Source: Crenothrix polyspora (GTDB lineage Bacteria > Pseudomonadota > Gammaproteobacteria > Methylococcales > Methylomonadaceae). From it: a DNA stretch of 41,382 bases. Under the pieces are notes generated by a model. It made no database searches, had not been told where the DNA came from, and saw only the letters and a program-made list of their open reading frames with translations. The translations under genes were made by a program, and so were the position numbers. The DNA is taken from contig CAMDNJ010000010.1 of NCBI GenBank assembly GCA_945902915.1, positions 1-41,382 of the forward strand, in the 5' to 3' direction. Positions 27,177-36,759 of this stretch are shown one piece after another; within the stretch, counting starts at the first letter, position 1, and each line of letters starts with the position of its first letter.

Positions 27177-30100
27177 TTAAGATGCTTTTCTAAGCTCTCC
27201 CATGCCGTTAGCTTTTTTAACGACTTGTAGTTGAGCTTTAATGCGTTTTTGTACCGCTTCGACATGAGAGATAACACCCACGGTTTTACCGTGGGTTTGC
27301 AAACTTTCTAGGGTACTAATCACGGTATAAAGTGCTTCGGCATCCAAATTGCCAAAGCCTTCATCAAGAAATAAAGACTCGACTGAGCGACCATTATTAG
27401 CTAATTCAGAAAGTCCGAGTGCTAAGGCTAAGCTGACGATAAAGCTTTCGCCCCCTGATAAAGACTTAGGTAAGCGGCGAGCATTTGCATGATAAGTATC
27501 TTCAATTTCTAAGGCTAAACCTTGCTCGCTATGGCCTTTGCGTAAATAATAGCGGCCGCTGATCTTTTCTAATAAGGCATTGGTTTGGGCTAATAATTGA
27601 TCAGCGATGCGTTGTTGAACTCGGCGCCTAAAGGCCATGCCGTTACTTTCAGTAGCAAATAAAGCTACCTCAGCAAAATAAGGTTGAGCAATGGCGGTTT
27701 GTTGTTGCCATTGCAAAGACACTGATTCATAGCGCTGTTGCAACTGCTGTTGATCTTTCAGTTGTTTTTGTAGGTGCTGAACTTCCATGTCGGCGATCTC
27801 TATTTTTTCGTTTAGGCTTTTTAGTTGAGCCGTTAAGTCTGTCAAGTTTAACGATAAATCTATGTTAGCAAGTTCGGTTGCTAATTGGGTTTGCTGGTCT
27901 TCTAGGCTATGCTTAAGGGTCGCTATGTGTTGCTCTAAGGCCGCTTGGGTATGTTCAAGATCAGCTTGGTTAACTATTAGCCTTAGTATGTCACTAATTT
28001 CCTGTACGCTAGTAAAGGAGGTCGTGGCTAACTTTTCTTGTAAATGGTGTTTTAACTCAGTCATTTCTTGAGCAAGTCTTGTCAGTGCCTGCTCTTTATC
28101 TGCGATTAACGTTTGTTTTTCGATCAGCGCCAAATGTAAGCTGATGAGTTGTTCTTTTTGCAGCTGTTCAGCATAAATAAGGGCTAGTTCATTACAACGC
28201 AACACTTCAGCTTGACAGTCCGTTTGCTGGGCTTCTAAGGAGATTAGTTCTTCTAGCAAGCTTTTGTGGCGGAAGGTATAGCCATGATAATCTTGTCTAC
28301 GCGCATTAAGTTTATCGAAGAGGGCATCTTCTTGACCAAGGTTAGGCATTTTTTCGCCCAGTACCGTGAGTTGTGTGAGTATTTTGTCAGCCAGTTGTCG
28401 TTCTTGTTCTTGGTAAGCGCTTAGCGCTGAAGCGAGATCGACTTGTTCTTGACTTAAACCTTCATTGCTTGAACTCAGTTGCTCAATACTGAGTTGTAAT
28501 TGTTCAATAGTCGCTGTGCAAGTAACCAGCAGTGTTTTAGATTTTTTGATATTGGCTTGTTTATCACGATAGCGTTTGATGAACTGTACGGTATTAGTCA
28601 GTTCATCGTTTTCTTTTTGTATCAGCGATTGCATTAAAGCTAATTTAGTAATATCAAGATCAGGGCTTGCCACATTAAGGCGATTACATAGGTTTAACCA
28701 TTGCGCTCTAATTTGTTGGCGTTGGCTATTGCGTGAAGAATTTCTTTCTATTTGTTTTTTGGCAATATTGATATGGCTGTCAGCCGTACTTATTTTCTCT
28801 GTTAAAGCCCTGACTTTAGCTTTTTGGTCAATTAAAGCTTGTTTAGAGTTACTAGGAGTAGGCGGAAACTTGGCATAAGGATGTTGCAAAGCGCCACAAA
28901 GAGCGCAGGGTTTACCATCAACTAAATGCACTCGTGAGGGTGCCATTTTCTTTAATAAGGCTTCATAGCTTATAGCGTCTTCCAGTACTTTTTTAATATT
29001 GGCTTCACGTAGCATGTCCAGTCTTAAGCGTTCAAGCTCAATGGTTAAGACTTCAATATCAAAATCAGGTTGTTCTCTGGCTTTAAATAACGAGAAAAAG
29101 CCACCGCCTGCTGTTAGTTTTTGATGTTTTTGGGCTAATTGATAGAGTTGTTGTAAGTCCTTAAGGCGTTCTTGTTGCTCTAAGCGCACGGCATCAAGGT
29201 CATCCGTGCTATGGCCTTCGGCTAAGTCAATTAGCTCTTGTTCTTCTAAAGGTATTTTTAGATGGAGTTCAGCTTGTTTTTGTTGTTCTAGAGCCAGAGA
29301 GGCAGTATTGTTCTTAAAGCTTGTTAGCGCTTTTTTAGAATGCTTACCAAATGTCGTTTGTTTTTTGCTGGTTTCTAATAATTCTAAGCGACATTTCTTT
29401 AGCACACCTAGCTCAGGAAAGTCAGTCAATAAGCGTTCATCAAGCGTATGGTCTTGTAACCATTGCGCTAATTGAGCCAGTGTGGCCTGTTTTTCGCCAT
29501 ATTGCTCAGACAAAGATTGCCATTGTGTAGTTTCGGTTTGAATCGTTAAGTCAGTTTGGCTGATTTGAGTCTTTAGCTTAGCTAAAGTCTGTTGTTGTTC
29601 ATTAAATGACTGCTGAGCAATACTTTCAGGTGCAATATTTTCAGAGCCTAGTTGCGCTTTAAGCTGACTAAGTTCGATATGGAAATCATTTAAAGTAGCT
29701 TGTCCTTGTTGAATGAGCAGCTCTTTTTCAGCGATAGCATTAATGTCGTCTTTAAAGAGCAAGGCATCTTGACTCGCACTCAGTTTGGCAAGATTGAGTT
29801 GTAGATCGGCTAGTTGGCTGAGTGCTGTTTTTAGGTCATTTTCCTGATCGGCTATGTCCTTTTGTAAGCTGGTGATAGCCGTCAGTTGTGCCTGTTGTTG
29901 TTTTAACTGTTGTTGATCTTCTTTTAATTCTGATAGCTGTTCAGTAAAGTCATTTAAATCTTGCTGACAAGCCTCTTGCTGGTCGACATCCATAAAAGCA
30001 ATGCTATCTAGCTCTTGTTTTAAATGATCTAGGGTCTTTTGTGCTTTTTCGGCATTATCAAACAAGTCTTTTTTGTAATCGGCATAAATATCGCTGCCGA

Positions 30101-30620
30101 TAATTCTTTCTAAGATATCCATGCGCTCATTGTCCAGAGCGTTAAGAAAAGCTGCAAAGTCACCTTGAGCTAATAAGATTGAGCGAGTGAAGCTACGAAA
30201 ATTCATGCCGGTAATGTCAGCGACTTGAGTACAGACCTGTTGTGGCGTTTGGGCTAATAGTTGGCCATCGGAGTAGCGATATAAACTCATTTCAATGGGC
30301 AGCAAGGCATCGCTAGCTTGATTTGTTAGTCTTTGTGCCGACCAAGTAGAGCGGTATTTTTCACCATCTAAAGAAAACTCAATCGTTGCAAAACAGTCAG
30401 TGGTTTGTTGCGTCATAACATGATCGGCAGGGCGATTAAACCTAAAGGTTTCACCATATAAGCCCAAGGTAATGACATCTAAGATACTCGATTTTCCAGA
30501 GCCATTGGGCCCTGTAATAGCAAAAACGCCTGAATCCGTAAAAGGAGCTAGTTCAAAATCGACGCTGTGCTCGCCTTCTAGTGAGTTGATGTTTTTGAAA
30601 TGAATGTTGAGTATCTTCAT
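27177..30620 (-). CDS. sbcC: Nuclease SbcCD subunit C (SMC-like ATPase)
   Basis: Large subunit of the SbcCD (Rad50-Mre11-type) nuclease that cuts hairpins and protein-blocked DNA ends. ATG at 30620 is chosen because it gives the canonical MKILNIHFKNINSLEG. A further 30 codons upstream are open but unlike the family. Of 1147 residues, Walker A GPNGSGKSS is at 37-45 and the Q-loop follows. Long coiled-coil arms (about 180-560 and 590-930) meet at the zinc hook CALC (Cys572 and Cys575). The C-terminal lobe has signature 'KSLSGGESFIVSLALALGLS', Walker B 'SLFLDEGFGNLD' and an H-loop near 'GVISHVEAV'. The usual upstream partner sbcD is not adjacent: CHAD lies upstream. Confidence 0.94.
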   Translation of the reverse strand: MKILNIHFKNINSLEGEHSVDFELAPFTDSGVFAITGPNGSGKSSILDVITLGLYGETFRFNRPADHVMTQQTTDCFATIEFSLDGEKYRSTWSAQRLTNQASDALLPIEMSLYRYSDGQLLAQTPQQVCTQVADITGMNFRSFTRSILLAQGDFAAFLNALDNERMDILERIIGSDIYADYKKDLFDNAEKAQKTLDHLKQELDSIAFMDVDQQEACQQDLNDFTEQLSELKEDQQQLKQQQAQLTAITSLQKDIADQENDLKTALSQLADLQLNLAKLSASQDALLFKDDINAIAEKELLIQQGQATLNDFHIELSQLKAQLGSENIAPESIAQQSFNEQQQTLAKLKTQISQTDLTIQTETTQWQSLSEQYGEKQATLAQLAQWLQDHTLDERLLTDFPELGVLKKCRLELLETSKKQTTFGKHSKKALTSFKNNTASLALEQQKQAELHLKIPLEEQELIDLAEGHSTDDLDAVRLEQQERLKDLQQLYQLAQKHQKLTAGGGFFSLFKAREQPDFDIEVLTIELERLRLDMLREANIKKVLEDAISYEALLKKMAPSRVHLVDGKPCALCGALQHPYAKFPPTPSNSKQALIDQKAKVRALTEKISTADSHINIAKKQIERNSSRNSQRQQIRAQWLNLCNRLNVASPDLDITKLALMQSLIQKENDELTNTVQFIKRYRDKQANIKKSKTLLVTCTATIEQLQLSIEQLSSSNEGLSQEQVDLASALSAYQEQERQLADKILTQLTVLGEKMPNLGQEDALFDKLNARRQDYHGYTFRHKSLLEELISLEAQQTDCQAEVLRCNELALIYAEQLQKEQLISLHLALIEKQTLIADKEQALTRLAQEMTELKHHLQEKLATTSFTSVQEISDILRLIVNQADLEHTQAALEQHIATLKHSLEDQQTQLATELANIDLSLNLTDLTAQLKSLNEKIEIADMEVQHLQKQLKDQQQLQQRYESVSLQWQQQTAIAQPYFAEVALFATESNGMAFRRRVQQRIADQLLAQTNALLEKISGRYYLRKGHSEQGLALEIEDTYHANARRLPKSLSGGESFIVSLALALGLSELANNGRSVESLFLDEGFGNLDAEALYTVISTLESLQTHGKTVGVISHVEAVQKRIKAQLQVVKKANGMGELRKAS

Positions 30621-30956
30621 GAGTTTTTGTTTTATATAGTGGTGTGTTGGCACTATGTAAAATGTGGTACTCGCCTTGGTACTCAATTTTACGATGCTTA
30701 CATGATACACGATGCGTCGGCCTGAGAAAACACACCATAAAAAAGCAGGGTTTAGTAATGATTGTCGGCAATGATTGCCAGCTTCTAAGAAGCATTAAAG
30801 TTGCTAGGTCCTATTCTTGCCATTGAAAAAGATTTTGAAGAACGAGTTCGGCCTATGAGTAAAATGCCTCATACGCTGAAATTTTGAAAATTAAAATTTA
30901 AGACCGTCAGGCAGGAAATCCTGACGTGAATCCATGCGCGACTGAGGGTTAGTTTT
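30621..30956. other. Intergenic stretch upstream of sbcC
   Basis: No gene is supported in these 336 bp. The sequence is AT-rich near sbcC and probably contains its promoter, although no clear -35/-10 pair stands out. A hairpin at 30905-30926 lies near its CHAD side. Confidence 0.6.
30905..30926 (-). terminator. Possible terminator after the CHAD gene
   Basis: Perfect seven-base arms CGTCAGG and CCTGACG enclose an eight-base loop. On the minus strand the stem is followed by a T-rich but broken run, and it lies 31 bp after the CHAD stop. Confidence 0.45.
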
Positions 30957-32474
30957 TTAATCTTTTAATAAAGATTTAAGTGCGTCTTGATTATCTAGGT
31001 GTTTGAAATGTAAAAATTTAGCGGAGAAGTCATTGCGAGCCTTAGTTCTAAGTTCGTCTAGGTTTTGAATGAGTACGCCCATGGCTAGTAGCGTATTGGC
31101 TGGTACTTGATTGGCTAACATTTCTTCGCTGAACTGTTTTAGAGTCAGCTCTTGAGTGGCATAATCTTGAAAATGACCGAGGACTTCTTGTAAGCCTTTT
31201 AGATTTTTAATGAAAACTTTTATTTGTTGTTCAGGATAAAGGTTTTGGAAAAACTCCATTAAATAACGTAACTTTTTACAAGATTTTCTTAGATCATGTA
31301 GGTCTTCAGCAGGTGATTGGTCGTTGATGGCATCACCTTCTTGCAATACTCGCATATAATTTTTCCAAATTCGCTGATCAGCTAGTTGTTTAATGGACAG
31401 TTTTGCATTGGGCTCTAAGGGCGTAAGGGGTGCTTGAGTTTTAAGATACTGCTCCCATTCAGATATGGTGGTCAGGTATCGATTAGAGCGTAAGTAGGCG
31501 GCTAGTTCTTTTTGAGCATGCTTATGTTTAGTCAGCAGAAAATCATAAAGTGGCTGTAGATCATCGCGCATCGATTCAGGGAGGCTGTTTTTATAAGTTG
31601 CAAAATTTAACAGATAAACATCTAAATCTCGAGTTGTACCGGTGATTTGACCTAGCCAAGAAAAGAATTCGGCATAGTATAGGCTGGTGCTTTTAGGCAA
31701 TAGATTTTTAAGTTGATTAAGTCCGGCACGAGTTCTGCGTACAGCGACTCTAAAATCATGAAGAAATTCACTATCAGTATTGGCAATGGTGCCTTGTTCA
31801 TTATCTTTGATGGCTTTGAGTAAATGGCTATAGATATATTTAGTCGCTATATCGGCGCGCATATCAGGGTCTAATTTGACAGTTAACTTGGAACTATAGT
31901 CGTTGGGTTTACGACCCTGCATAAGCAAAGCCGTCAGAAGGAGTGGTTTATGAGTAGGCGTTAAGCCAAAATCTGTAGTAAATAATTCGACCATGTGTTC
32001 AGTCGCTTTGTCGTAACCCTTAATCGGCAGCAGGATTACTCTGTTATCAAAGAGTTCGTGTTCCTCTATGATAAGTCTGAGGATTATTTTTTCATCGTTA
32101 TTGAGTATATTGAGATTATACGTTTCATAATCCAGATTACAGACTGCCAGTAATGCTCGGCAGTCAAGTAATGGCTCAATAATCCCACGAATTTCCTCGG
32201 AAGGTATTTGATGGCTAAAGCTAGGCACATCATTGAGATCAATACTTGCAATAATTAAATCATCGTTTAGGTTTCTTAGTATAAGTCTTGAGCTTGTTTT
32301 TGAGCGATTAAATTCACAGCCAATACCTGCAACATAAAGCCGCCAATCAAAACTATCATAATAAGTCTTTAATGAATATTGTTTGGCAACTAGTTGCACA
32401 CTGGCTTTGTCGCTTAGCTTAGTAATCAGTTTCTTAGCGCTTAAGCTGGTTATAAAGTTAAATGATAGTGACAT
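30957..32474 (-). CDS. CHAD-domain protein
   Basis: A 505-residue cytosolic protein whose C-terminal half (about 215-495) is a CHAD domain, an alpha-helical, positively charged fold known to bind polyphosphate. Conserved-type segments are 'FLHDFRVAVRRTRAGLNQL', 'ITGTTRDLDVYLL', 'LHDLRKSCKKLRYLMEFF' and 'LKGLQEVLGHFQDY'. The N-terminal 200 residues have a beta-rich CYTH-like position but lack the ExExK signature, so no triphosphatase activity is claimed. ATG at 32474 is preferred to the TTG at 32489. It diverges from sixA over 157 bp and sits beside the pst operon, a context that supports a polyphosphate or phosphate role. Confidence 0.85.
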   Translation of the reverse strand: MSLSFNFITSLSAKKLITKLSDKASVQLVAKQYSLKTYYDSFDWRLYVAGIGCEFNRSKTSSRLILRNLNDDLIIASIDLNDVPSFSHQIPSEEIRGIIEPLLDCRALLAVCNLDYETYNLNILNNDEKIILRLIIEEHELFDNRVILLPIKGYDKATEHMVELFTTDFGLTPTHKPLLLTALLMQGRKPNDYSSKLTVKLDPDMRADIATKYIYSHLLKAIKDNEQGTIANTDSEFLHDFRVAVRRTRAGLNQLKNLLPKSTSLYYAEFFSWLGQITGTTRDLDVYLLNFATYKNSLPESMRDDLQPLYDFLLTKHKHAQKELAAYLRSNRYLTTISEWEQYLKTQAPLTPLEPNAKLSIKQLADQRIWKNYMRVLQEGDAINDQSPAEDLHDLRKSCKKLRYLMEFFQNLYPEQQIKVFIKNLKGLQEVLGHFQDYATQELTLKQFSEEMLANQVPANTLLAMGVLIQNLDELRTKARNDFSAKFLHFKHLDNQDALKSLLKD

Positions 32475-32631
32475 ATTAAAGGCGCACAAAGGTTAGTAAT
32501 AGGAGTTGGATATATGAGTTGTCGAATGATAGTAACGAGGTCATATTAATTTTTAATGACAGTGTAACAAACAAAGTCTATCGTACTCTAGTTTTAATAT
32601 TGCCTGCTTTTTAAATATTTCGGTGATTAAT

Positions 32632-33150
32632 ATGAATAAAGAATTATGCTTACTAAGGCATGGAAAGTCGGATCGTGATCTTGCTGTAGATGATTTTGAC
32701 CGGCCTTTAAAAAAACGCGGCAAAACTGCAGTTCAACGTATGGGTGAATGGATGCTACAGCAGCATTTACTGCCAGATTATCTAGTGAGTTCCCCTGCAA
32801 AAAGAGCGATTTCTACAGCAATTATTGCCCATAAAGCCTTAGCTATTGAAGGCTTAGACATTAAGCAAGATAGGCGAATGTACCAAGAAGGTCTTGAGTC
32901 TATTAAATCAGTATTAGCAGATTGTCCAATTAACGCTGCAAGGGTTTTGCTGGTGGGGCATAATCCTGACCTAGAAGACTTGTTGATTTATTTAGTAGGC
33001 GCTTCGCGCTTGCCGGAAACTAATAAATTATTGCCAACTTCATCACTGGTGCGCTTGAAGATGCCTGAGGATTGGTTTACATTAGAGCCCGGTTGCGCGC
33101 AATTGCTATCAATAACCTATGCAAAATCATTATTAGATGAAGAAAGTTGA
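32632..33150 (+). CDS. sixA: Phosphohistidine phosphatase SixA-like
   Basis: A small histidine phosphatase that in E. coli removes phosphate from phosphohistidine carriers (ArcB HPt and nitrogen-PTS proteins). In the 172-residue product the RHG motif is Arg9-His10-Gly11 (nucleophile His10), with the second Arg in 'VSSPAKRAISTA' and the second catalytic His110 in 'LLVGHNPDLEDLL'. The C-terminal half looks normal. ATG at 32632 has a GGTGAT site six bases upstream and gives MNKELCLLRHGKSD; a GTG three codons earlier is less likely. It is divergent from CHAD and followed by a weak terminator and the Pho box. Its substrate here is unknown; a hybrid kinase with an HPt domain is encoded in the same window. 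Confidence 0.88.
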   Translation: MNKELCLLRHGKSDRDLAVDDFDRPLKKRGKTAVQRMGEWMLQQHLLPDYLVSSPAKRAISTAIIAHKALAIEGLDIKQDRRMYQEGLESIKSVLADCPINAARVLLVGHNPDLEDLLIYLVGASRLPETNKLLPTSSLVRLKMPEDWFTLEPGCAQLLSITYAKSLLDEES

Positions 33151-33170
33151 TTTTGAGCTGTTCATCAGAG

Positions 33171-33188
33171 ACTAGTTAGCTAGTTTTT
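33171..33188 (+). terminator. Weak terminator after sixA
   Basis: A five-base stem ACTAG/CTAGT with a TTAG loop runs into five T. It separates sixA from the pstS promoter. Confidence 0.5.
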
Positions 33189-33210
33189 GATTAAAAATAA
33201 AATAACAATG

Positions 33211-33243
33211 ATGTCATAACCTTGTCATATAAAGTCCCTACTC
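33211..33243 (+). promoter_or_regulatory. Pho box and promoter of pstS
   Basis: Two heptamers, ATGTCAT and TTGTCAT (33211-33217 and 33222-33228), are spaced by four bases, the PhoB direct-repeat arrangement based on CTGTCAT. A possible -10 box TACTCT (33238-33243) follows at ten bases, where PhoB-dependent promoters place it. This predicts phosphate-starvation control. Confidence 0.75.
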
Positions 33244-33297
33244 TTTGTAGCCTAGAAATGGCATAATTTTCAAAAACAACCAATTGGAGACTTGATA

Positions 33298-34281
33298 ATG
33301 AAAATATCTTATAAAACTAAATCGATAATCGCAGCAATGGGTTTTGCTACAACAGCAATGTTCAGTGTTACAGTAAATGCAGTACAAGAAGTTGATGCTG
33401 GCATACCGACTTATCAAAAAGTTAATGGTATTTCAGGTAATTTATCTAGTGTTGGATCTGATACGCTAGCAAATTTAATGACTTTATGGGCTGAAGAATT
33501 TAATCGTGAATACCCTAACGTTAATATCCAAATTCAAGCGGCAGGCTCTTCTACTGCGCCACCGGCCTTAACAGAAGGCACCTCAAATTTAGGCCCTATG
33601 AGTCGTGAAATGAAAGATGACGAATTAGTCGCTTTCGAAGATAAATATGGCTACAAGCCTACTCCTGTTCCGGTTGCGATTGATGCTTTGGCAATCATGG
33701 TCAATAAAGACAACCCCATTAAAGGTTTAAGCATTCCTCAAGTTGATGCTATCTTTTCGTCTACTCGTAAATGTGGCCATGCATCAGAAATTGATAATTG
33801 GGGCGATGCGGGTGTAGCTGCATGGGCTTCTAAAAGCATCCAATTATACGGACGTAATTCAGTATCAGGAACTTACGGCTATTTTAAAGAACATGCTTTA
33901 TGTAAAGGTGATTTTAAAAGTAACGTAAACGAACAACCAGGCTCTGCCTCTGTGGTTCAATCGGTCACTTCTTCTGCTAACGGTATCGGTTATTCAGGCA
34001 TGGGTTACACCACGTCTGGCGTAAAAATGGTTGCTTTAGCTAAAAAAGAAGGTCAAGCTTTTGTTGAAGCAACGCCAGAAAATGCTATTAAGGGTAGTTA
34101 TCCTTTAACACGTTACTTATACATTTACATTAACAAAAAGCCTAACCAACCTTTAGCGCCTTTAGAAAATGAATTCATGAAAATGGTGTTATCTAAAGTT
34201 GGCCAGCAAGTCGTTATAAAAGATGGTTATATTCCATTACCCGCTAAAGTTGTTGATATGGTATTGACTACTCTTAAGTAG
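33298..34281 (+). CDS. pstS: Phosphate ABC transporter, periplasmic binding protein PstS
   Basis: Captures phosphate in the periplasm for the PstCAB importer. The 327-residue precursor has a signal peptide (about 1-28, cleavage after 'VTVNA'). The PstS fold follows with phosphate-contact segments 'GSDTLANLM' near 45, '[20 protein letters not shown]' (Ser-Ser-Thr and the Gly-Pro of the second site), and '[19 protein letters not shown]' with its Ser-Gly-Thr. ATG at 33298 has a GGAGA ribosome-binding site about seven bases upstream, better than the TTG at 33292. It is first in the operon after the Pho box. A strong terminator follows before pstC, so PstS is probably made in excess over the membrane parts. 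Confidence 0.93.
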   Translation: MKISYKTKSIIAAMGFATTAMFSVTVNAVQEVDAGIPTYQKVNGISGNLSSVGSDTLANLMTLWAEEFNREYPNVNIQIQAAGSSTAPPALTEGTSNLGPMSREMKDDELVAFEDKYGYKPTPVPVAIDALAIMVNKDNPIKGLSIPQVDAIFSSTRKCGHASEIDNWGDAGVAAWASKSIQLYGRNSVSGTYGYFKEHALCKGDFKSNVNEQPGSASVVQSVTSSANGIGYSGMGYTTSGVKMVALAKKEGQAFVEATPENAIKGSYPLTRYLYIYINKKPNQPLAPLENEFMKMVLSKVGQQVVIKDGYIPLPAKVVDMVLTTLK

Positions 34282-34396
34282 ATTGTTATAGATAATTCGC
34301 TTTAAAAGTATGGAAGTTATATTAACAAGGATGTTAGTCTGATTAATGAGTTATGTCCTCGACGATAGTTATCGTTAATACAGGCAGTCAAGTAAT

Positions 34397-34437
34397 AACG
34401 GTTGGAGTTCGAAGCATGAATTTCAGCCGTTTTTTTT
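34397..34437 (+). terminator. Terminator between pstS and pstC
   Basis: Arms AACGGTTG and CAGCCGTT (one T-G wobble) with a 19-base loop are followed by eight T. Partial read-through would give more PstS than PstC. Confidence 0.75.
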
Positions 34438-34479
34438 AAATTGGTTATCATCTTCACATTTAATTTCTATAAGCTGCTC

Positions 34480-36759
34480 ATGTCTGAAATAAACAGTCAA
34501 ACAAAATATTCCTCAGCCATAACTAAAACATCGGGTGGCGTTCATGAACGTTGGCGGCTAATAAAAGATAGCTTGGCTCGCTATGGCGTAGTGATCGGCG
34601 GCCTAGGTGTTATCGTTGCTATAGCCTTGATTTTTTTCTATTTGCTATATGTGGTTTATCCCTTATTCATTTCTGCAACTGCTGAATCGGTTCATCAATA
34701 TCAGGTGCCGGAAGCTAGTTTAGGTAAAACCGTGTTGTTGGGTGTTGAAGAACAAAACGAAGTCGCCGTCAGATTTACTGATGCTGGGCAGGTTATTTTC
34801 TTCGAAGTGGCAACTGGAAAAAACATTTTAACTGAAGCCATAAAAATACCCGAAGGCGCACATATTGTGAGCTTTGCCCAGGGTAGTCCTAATAACGAAG
34901 GGGCTGTTATATATGGCTTATCGGATGGTAAGGCTGTCATCGTTAAGCATCAATATAAAGTTACTTATCCTAATAACATTAGGAAGATTACCCCAATATT
35001 AAGTTATCCCATGGGCAAAGAGCCATTGTTAGTTGATGTTTCAGGTGCTGCATTGGAAAAAATTGCCGTTAAGATTGGTGAAAATGCCAGTACTATCGTG
35101 GTGCGTAGTGCCAATAAAATTCGTATGGCGCATTTTGAAAAAGAAAAGACCTTGTTTGCTGAAGAGGCCACAGTAACACGAACTGATTCGGTGCTAGATT
35201 ATTCTGCTGCCGAAGTAACCGATGTTCTGATTGATAAAGATGAGCGTAATCTTTATTTATTAGCTAGCACTGGTCAATTAGCTTTGTTTGATATTGTCGA
35301 TAAAAGCTCGCCTGTATTCGTTAATAAGCAAAATATTTTGGAGCCTGATCTTAAAATAACTAGCGCTGTGTTTTTGAATGGCGATTTGTCCCTAATGATA
35401 GGTGACTCCAGCGGACTAGTGTCGCAATGGAGTAAGGTGCGCGATAAGCAAAATAACTTTTCCATGCAAAAAATTAGAGTATTCAAAGTCTCTGATAAAG
35501 CAGTTATAGCAATAAATCCAGAGCAGCGTCGCAAAGGCTTTGTAACCTTAGATACTGACGGCATGATGGGTATTTATCATTCAACCTCTGAACGGGAAAT
35601 GATTAAAGAACGTATAGGACGCTCAGCTCCTTTAAGCGCAGCCATTTCTCCAAGAGTCAATGCGCTATTAGTACAATCTGACGATAATCTTATTAGCTAT
35701 TGGAAAGTCGAAAACGAACATCCTGAAGTGTCATTACGTTCGTTATGGCAAGAAGTTTGGTACGAAAGCTATCCTAAGCCAGATTATATTTGGCAGTCCT
35801 CATCGGCTAATAGTGATTTTGAACCGAAATACAGTTTAACGCCCTTGGTGTTCGGCACTATGAAAGCGGCTTTCTATGCCATGTTGATGGCTATGCCTTT
35901 GGCGTTGATGGGAGCTATCTATACCGCTTACTTTATGACGCCAAAAATGCGTCAATATGTTAAACCATCCATTGAATTGATGGGGGCTTTGCCTACTGTA
36001 ATTTTGGGGTTTTTAGCTGGATTATGGCTAGCGCCTTTTATCGAGCAGCATTTGGCAGGTTTGTTTGCCTTATTTATGATTATTCCCTTAGGCGTTATGC
36101 TGTTCCCTTACGCGTGGCAGTATTTACCGAAAGATTTTCAAGAAAGCATTCCTGAGGGTTGGGAAGCGGCCTTATTAATACCGGTTATTATCTTGAGCGC
36201 TTGGTTTGCATTTAGCGTAAGCGTACCGCTAGAAGGTATGTTATTTAATGGTAGCTTACGCGAATGGTTTAAGAGCGAATGGGGTATAGGTTATGATCAA
36301 CGTAATGCTTTGGTGGTCGGTATTGCGATGGGTTTTGCGGTTATTCCAACTATTTTCTCCATTGCTGAAGATGCCATTTTTAGTGTACCCAAGCATTTAA
36401 CAGTGGGTTCTTTGGCATTAGGCGCAACGCCTTGGCAAACCATGATTAAGGTCGTGTTGTTAACAGCCAGTCCTGGTATTTTTTCAGCGGTCATGATAGG
36501 TCTAGGTCGTGCTGTTGGCGAAACCATGATTGTATTAATGGCAACCGGCAATACCCCTGTGATGGATATAAGTGTCTTTCAAGGTTTACGTACCTTGGCT
36601 GCAAATATTGCCGTAGAAATGCCTGAATCCGAAGTAGATAGTACGCATTACCGAGTCTTGTTTTTAGCAGCCTTGGTGTTGTTTGTATTTACATTTGTTT
36701 TTAACACGTTGGCTGAGGTTATTCGTCAGCGCTTACGCGAAAAATATAGCTCATTATGA
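34480..36759 (+). CDS. pstC: Phosphate ABC transporter permease PstC, large form
   Basis: An inner-membrane subunit of the phosphate importer. At 759 residues it is more than twice the length of E. coli PstC (319). The first helix (about 36-62) is followed by a long periplasmic region (about 65-440) of repeated beta strands with WD-like spacing ('LYLLASTGQLALFDI', 'GDSSGLVSQWSKV', 'LVQSDDNLISYWKV'). The normal permease core occupies about 457-759, with an EAA-like 'GLGRAVGETMIVLMATGN'. Large PstC forms are known in several gammaproteobacteria. ATG at 34480 replaces a TTG at 34441 that begins inside the terminator. The last four bases overlap pstA (ATGA). Confidence 0.93.
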   Translation: MSEINSQTKYSSAITKTSGGVHERWRLIKDSLARYGVVIGGLGVIVAIALIFFYLLYVVYPLFISATAESVHQYQVPEASLGKTVLLGVEEQNEVAVRFTDAGQVIFFEVATGKNILTEAIKIPEGAHIVSFAQGSPNNEGAVIYGLSDGKAVIVKHQYKVTYPNNIRKITPILSYPMGKEPLLVDVSGAALEKIAVKIGENASTIVVRSANKIRMAHFEKEKTLFAEEATVTRTDSVLDYSAAEVTDVLIDKDERNLYLLASTGQLALFDIVDKSSPVFVNKQNILEPDLKITSAVFLNGDLSLMIGDSSGLVSQWSKVRDKQNNFSMQKIRVFKVSDKAVIAINPEQRRKGFVTLDTDGMMGIYHSTSEREMIKERIGRSAPLSAAISPRVNALLVQSDDNLISYWKVENEHPEVSLRSLWQEVWYESYPKPDYIWQSSSANSDFEPKYSLTPLVFGTMKAAFYAMLMAMPLALMGAIYTAYFMTPKMRQYVKPSIELMGALPTVILGFLAGLWLAPFIEQHLAGLFALFMIIPLGVMLFPYAWQYLPKDFQESIPEGWEAALLIPVIILSAWFAFSVSVPLEGMLFNGSLREWFKSEWGIGYDQRNALVVGIAMGFAVIPTIFSIAEDAIFSVPKHLTVGSLALGATPWQTMIKVVLLTASPGIFSAVMIGLGRAVGETMIVLMATGNTPVMDISVFQGLRTLAANIAVEMPESEVDSTHYRVLFLAALVLFVFTFVFNTLAEVIRQRLREKYSSL

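Noticed and set aside
27177-30710. Longer SbcC start at 30710 adding 30 residues
   Set aside because: The extension is unlike any SbcC N-terminus, while MKILNIHFKNINSLEG at 30620 is canonical.
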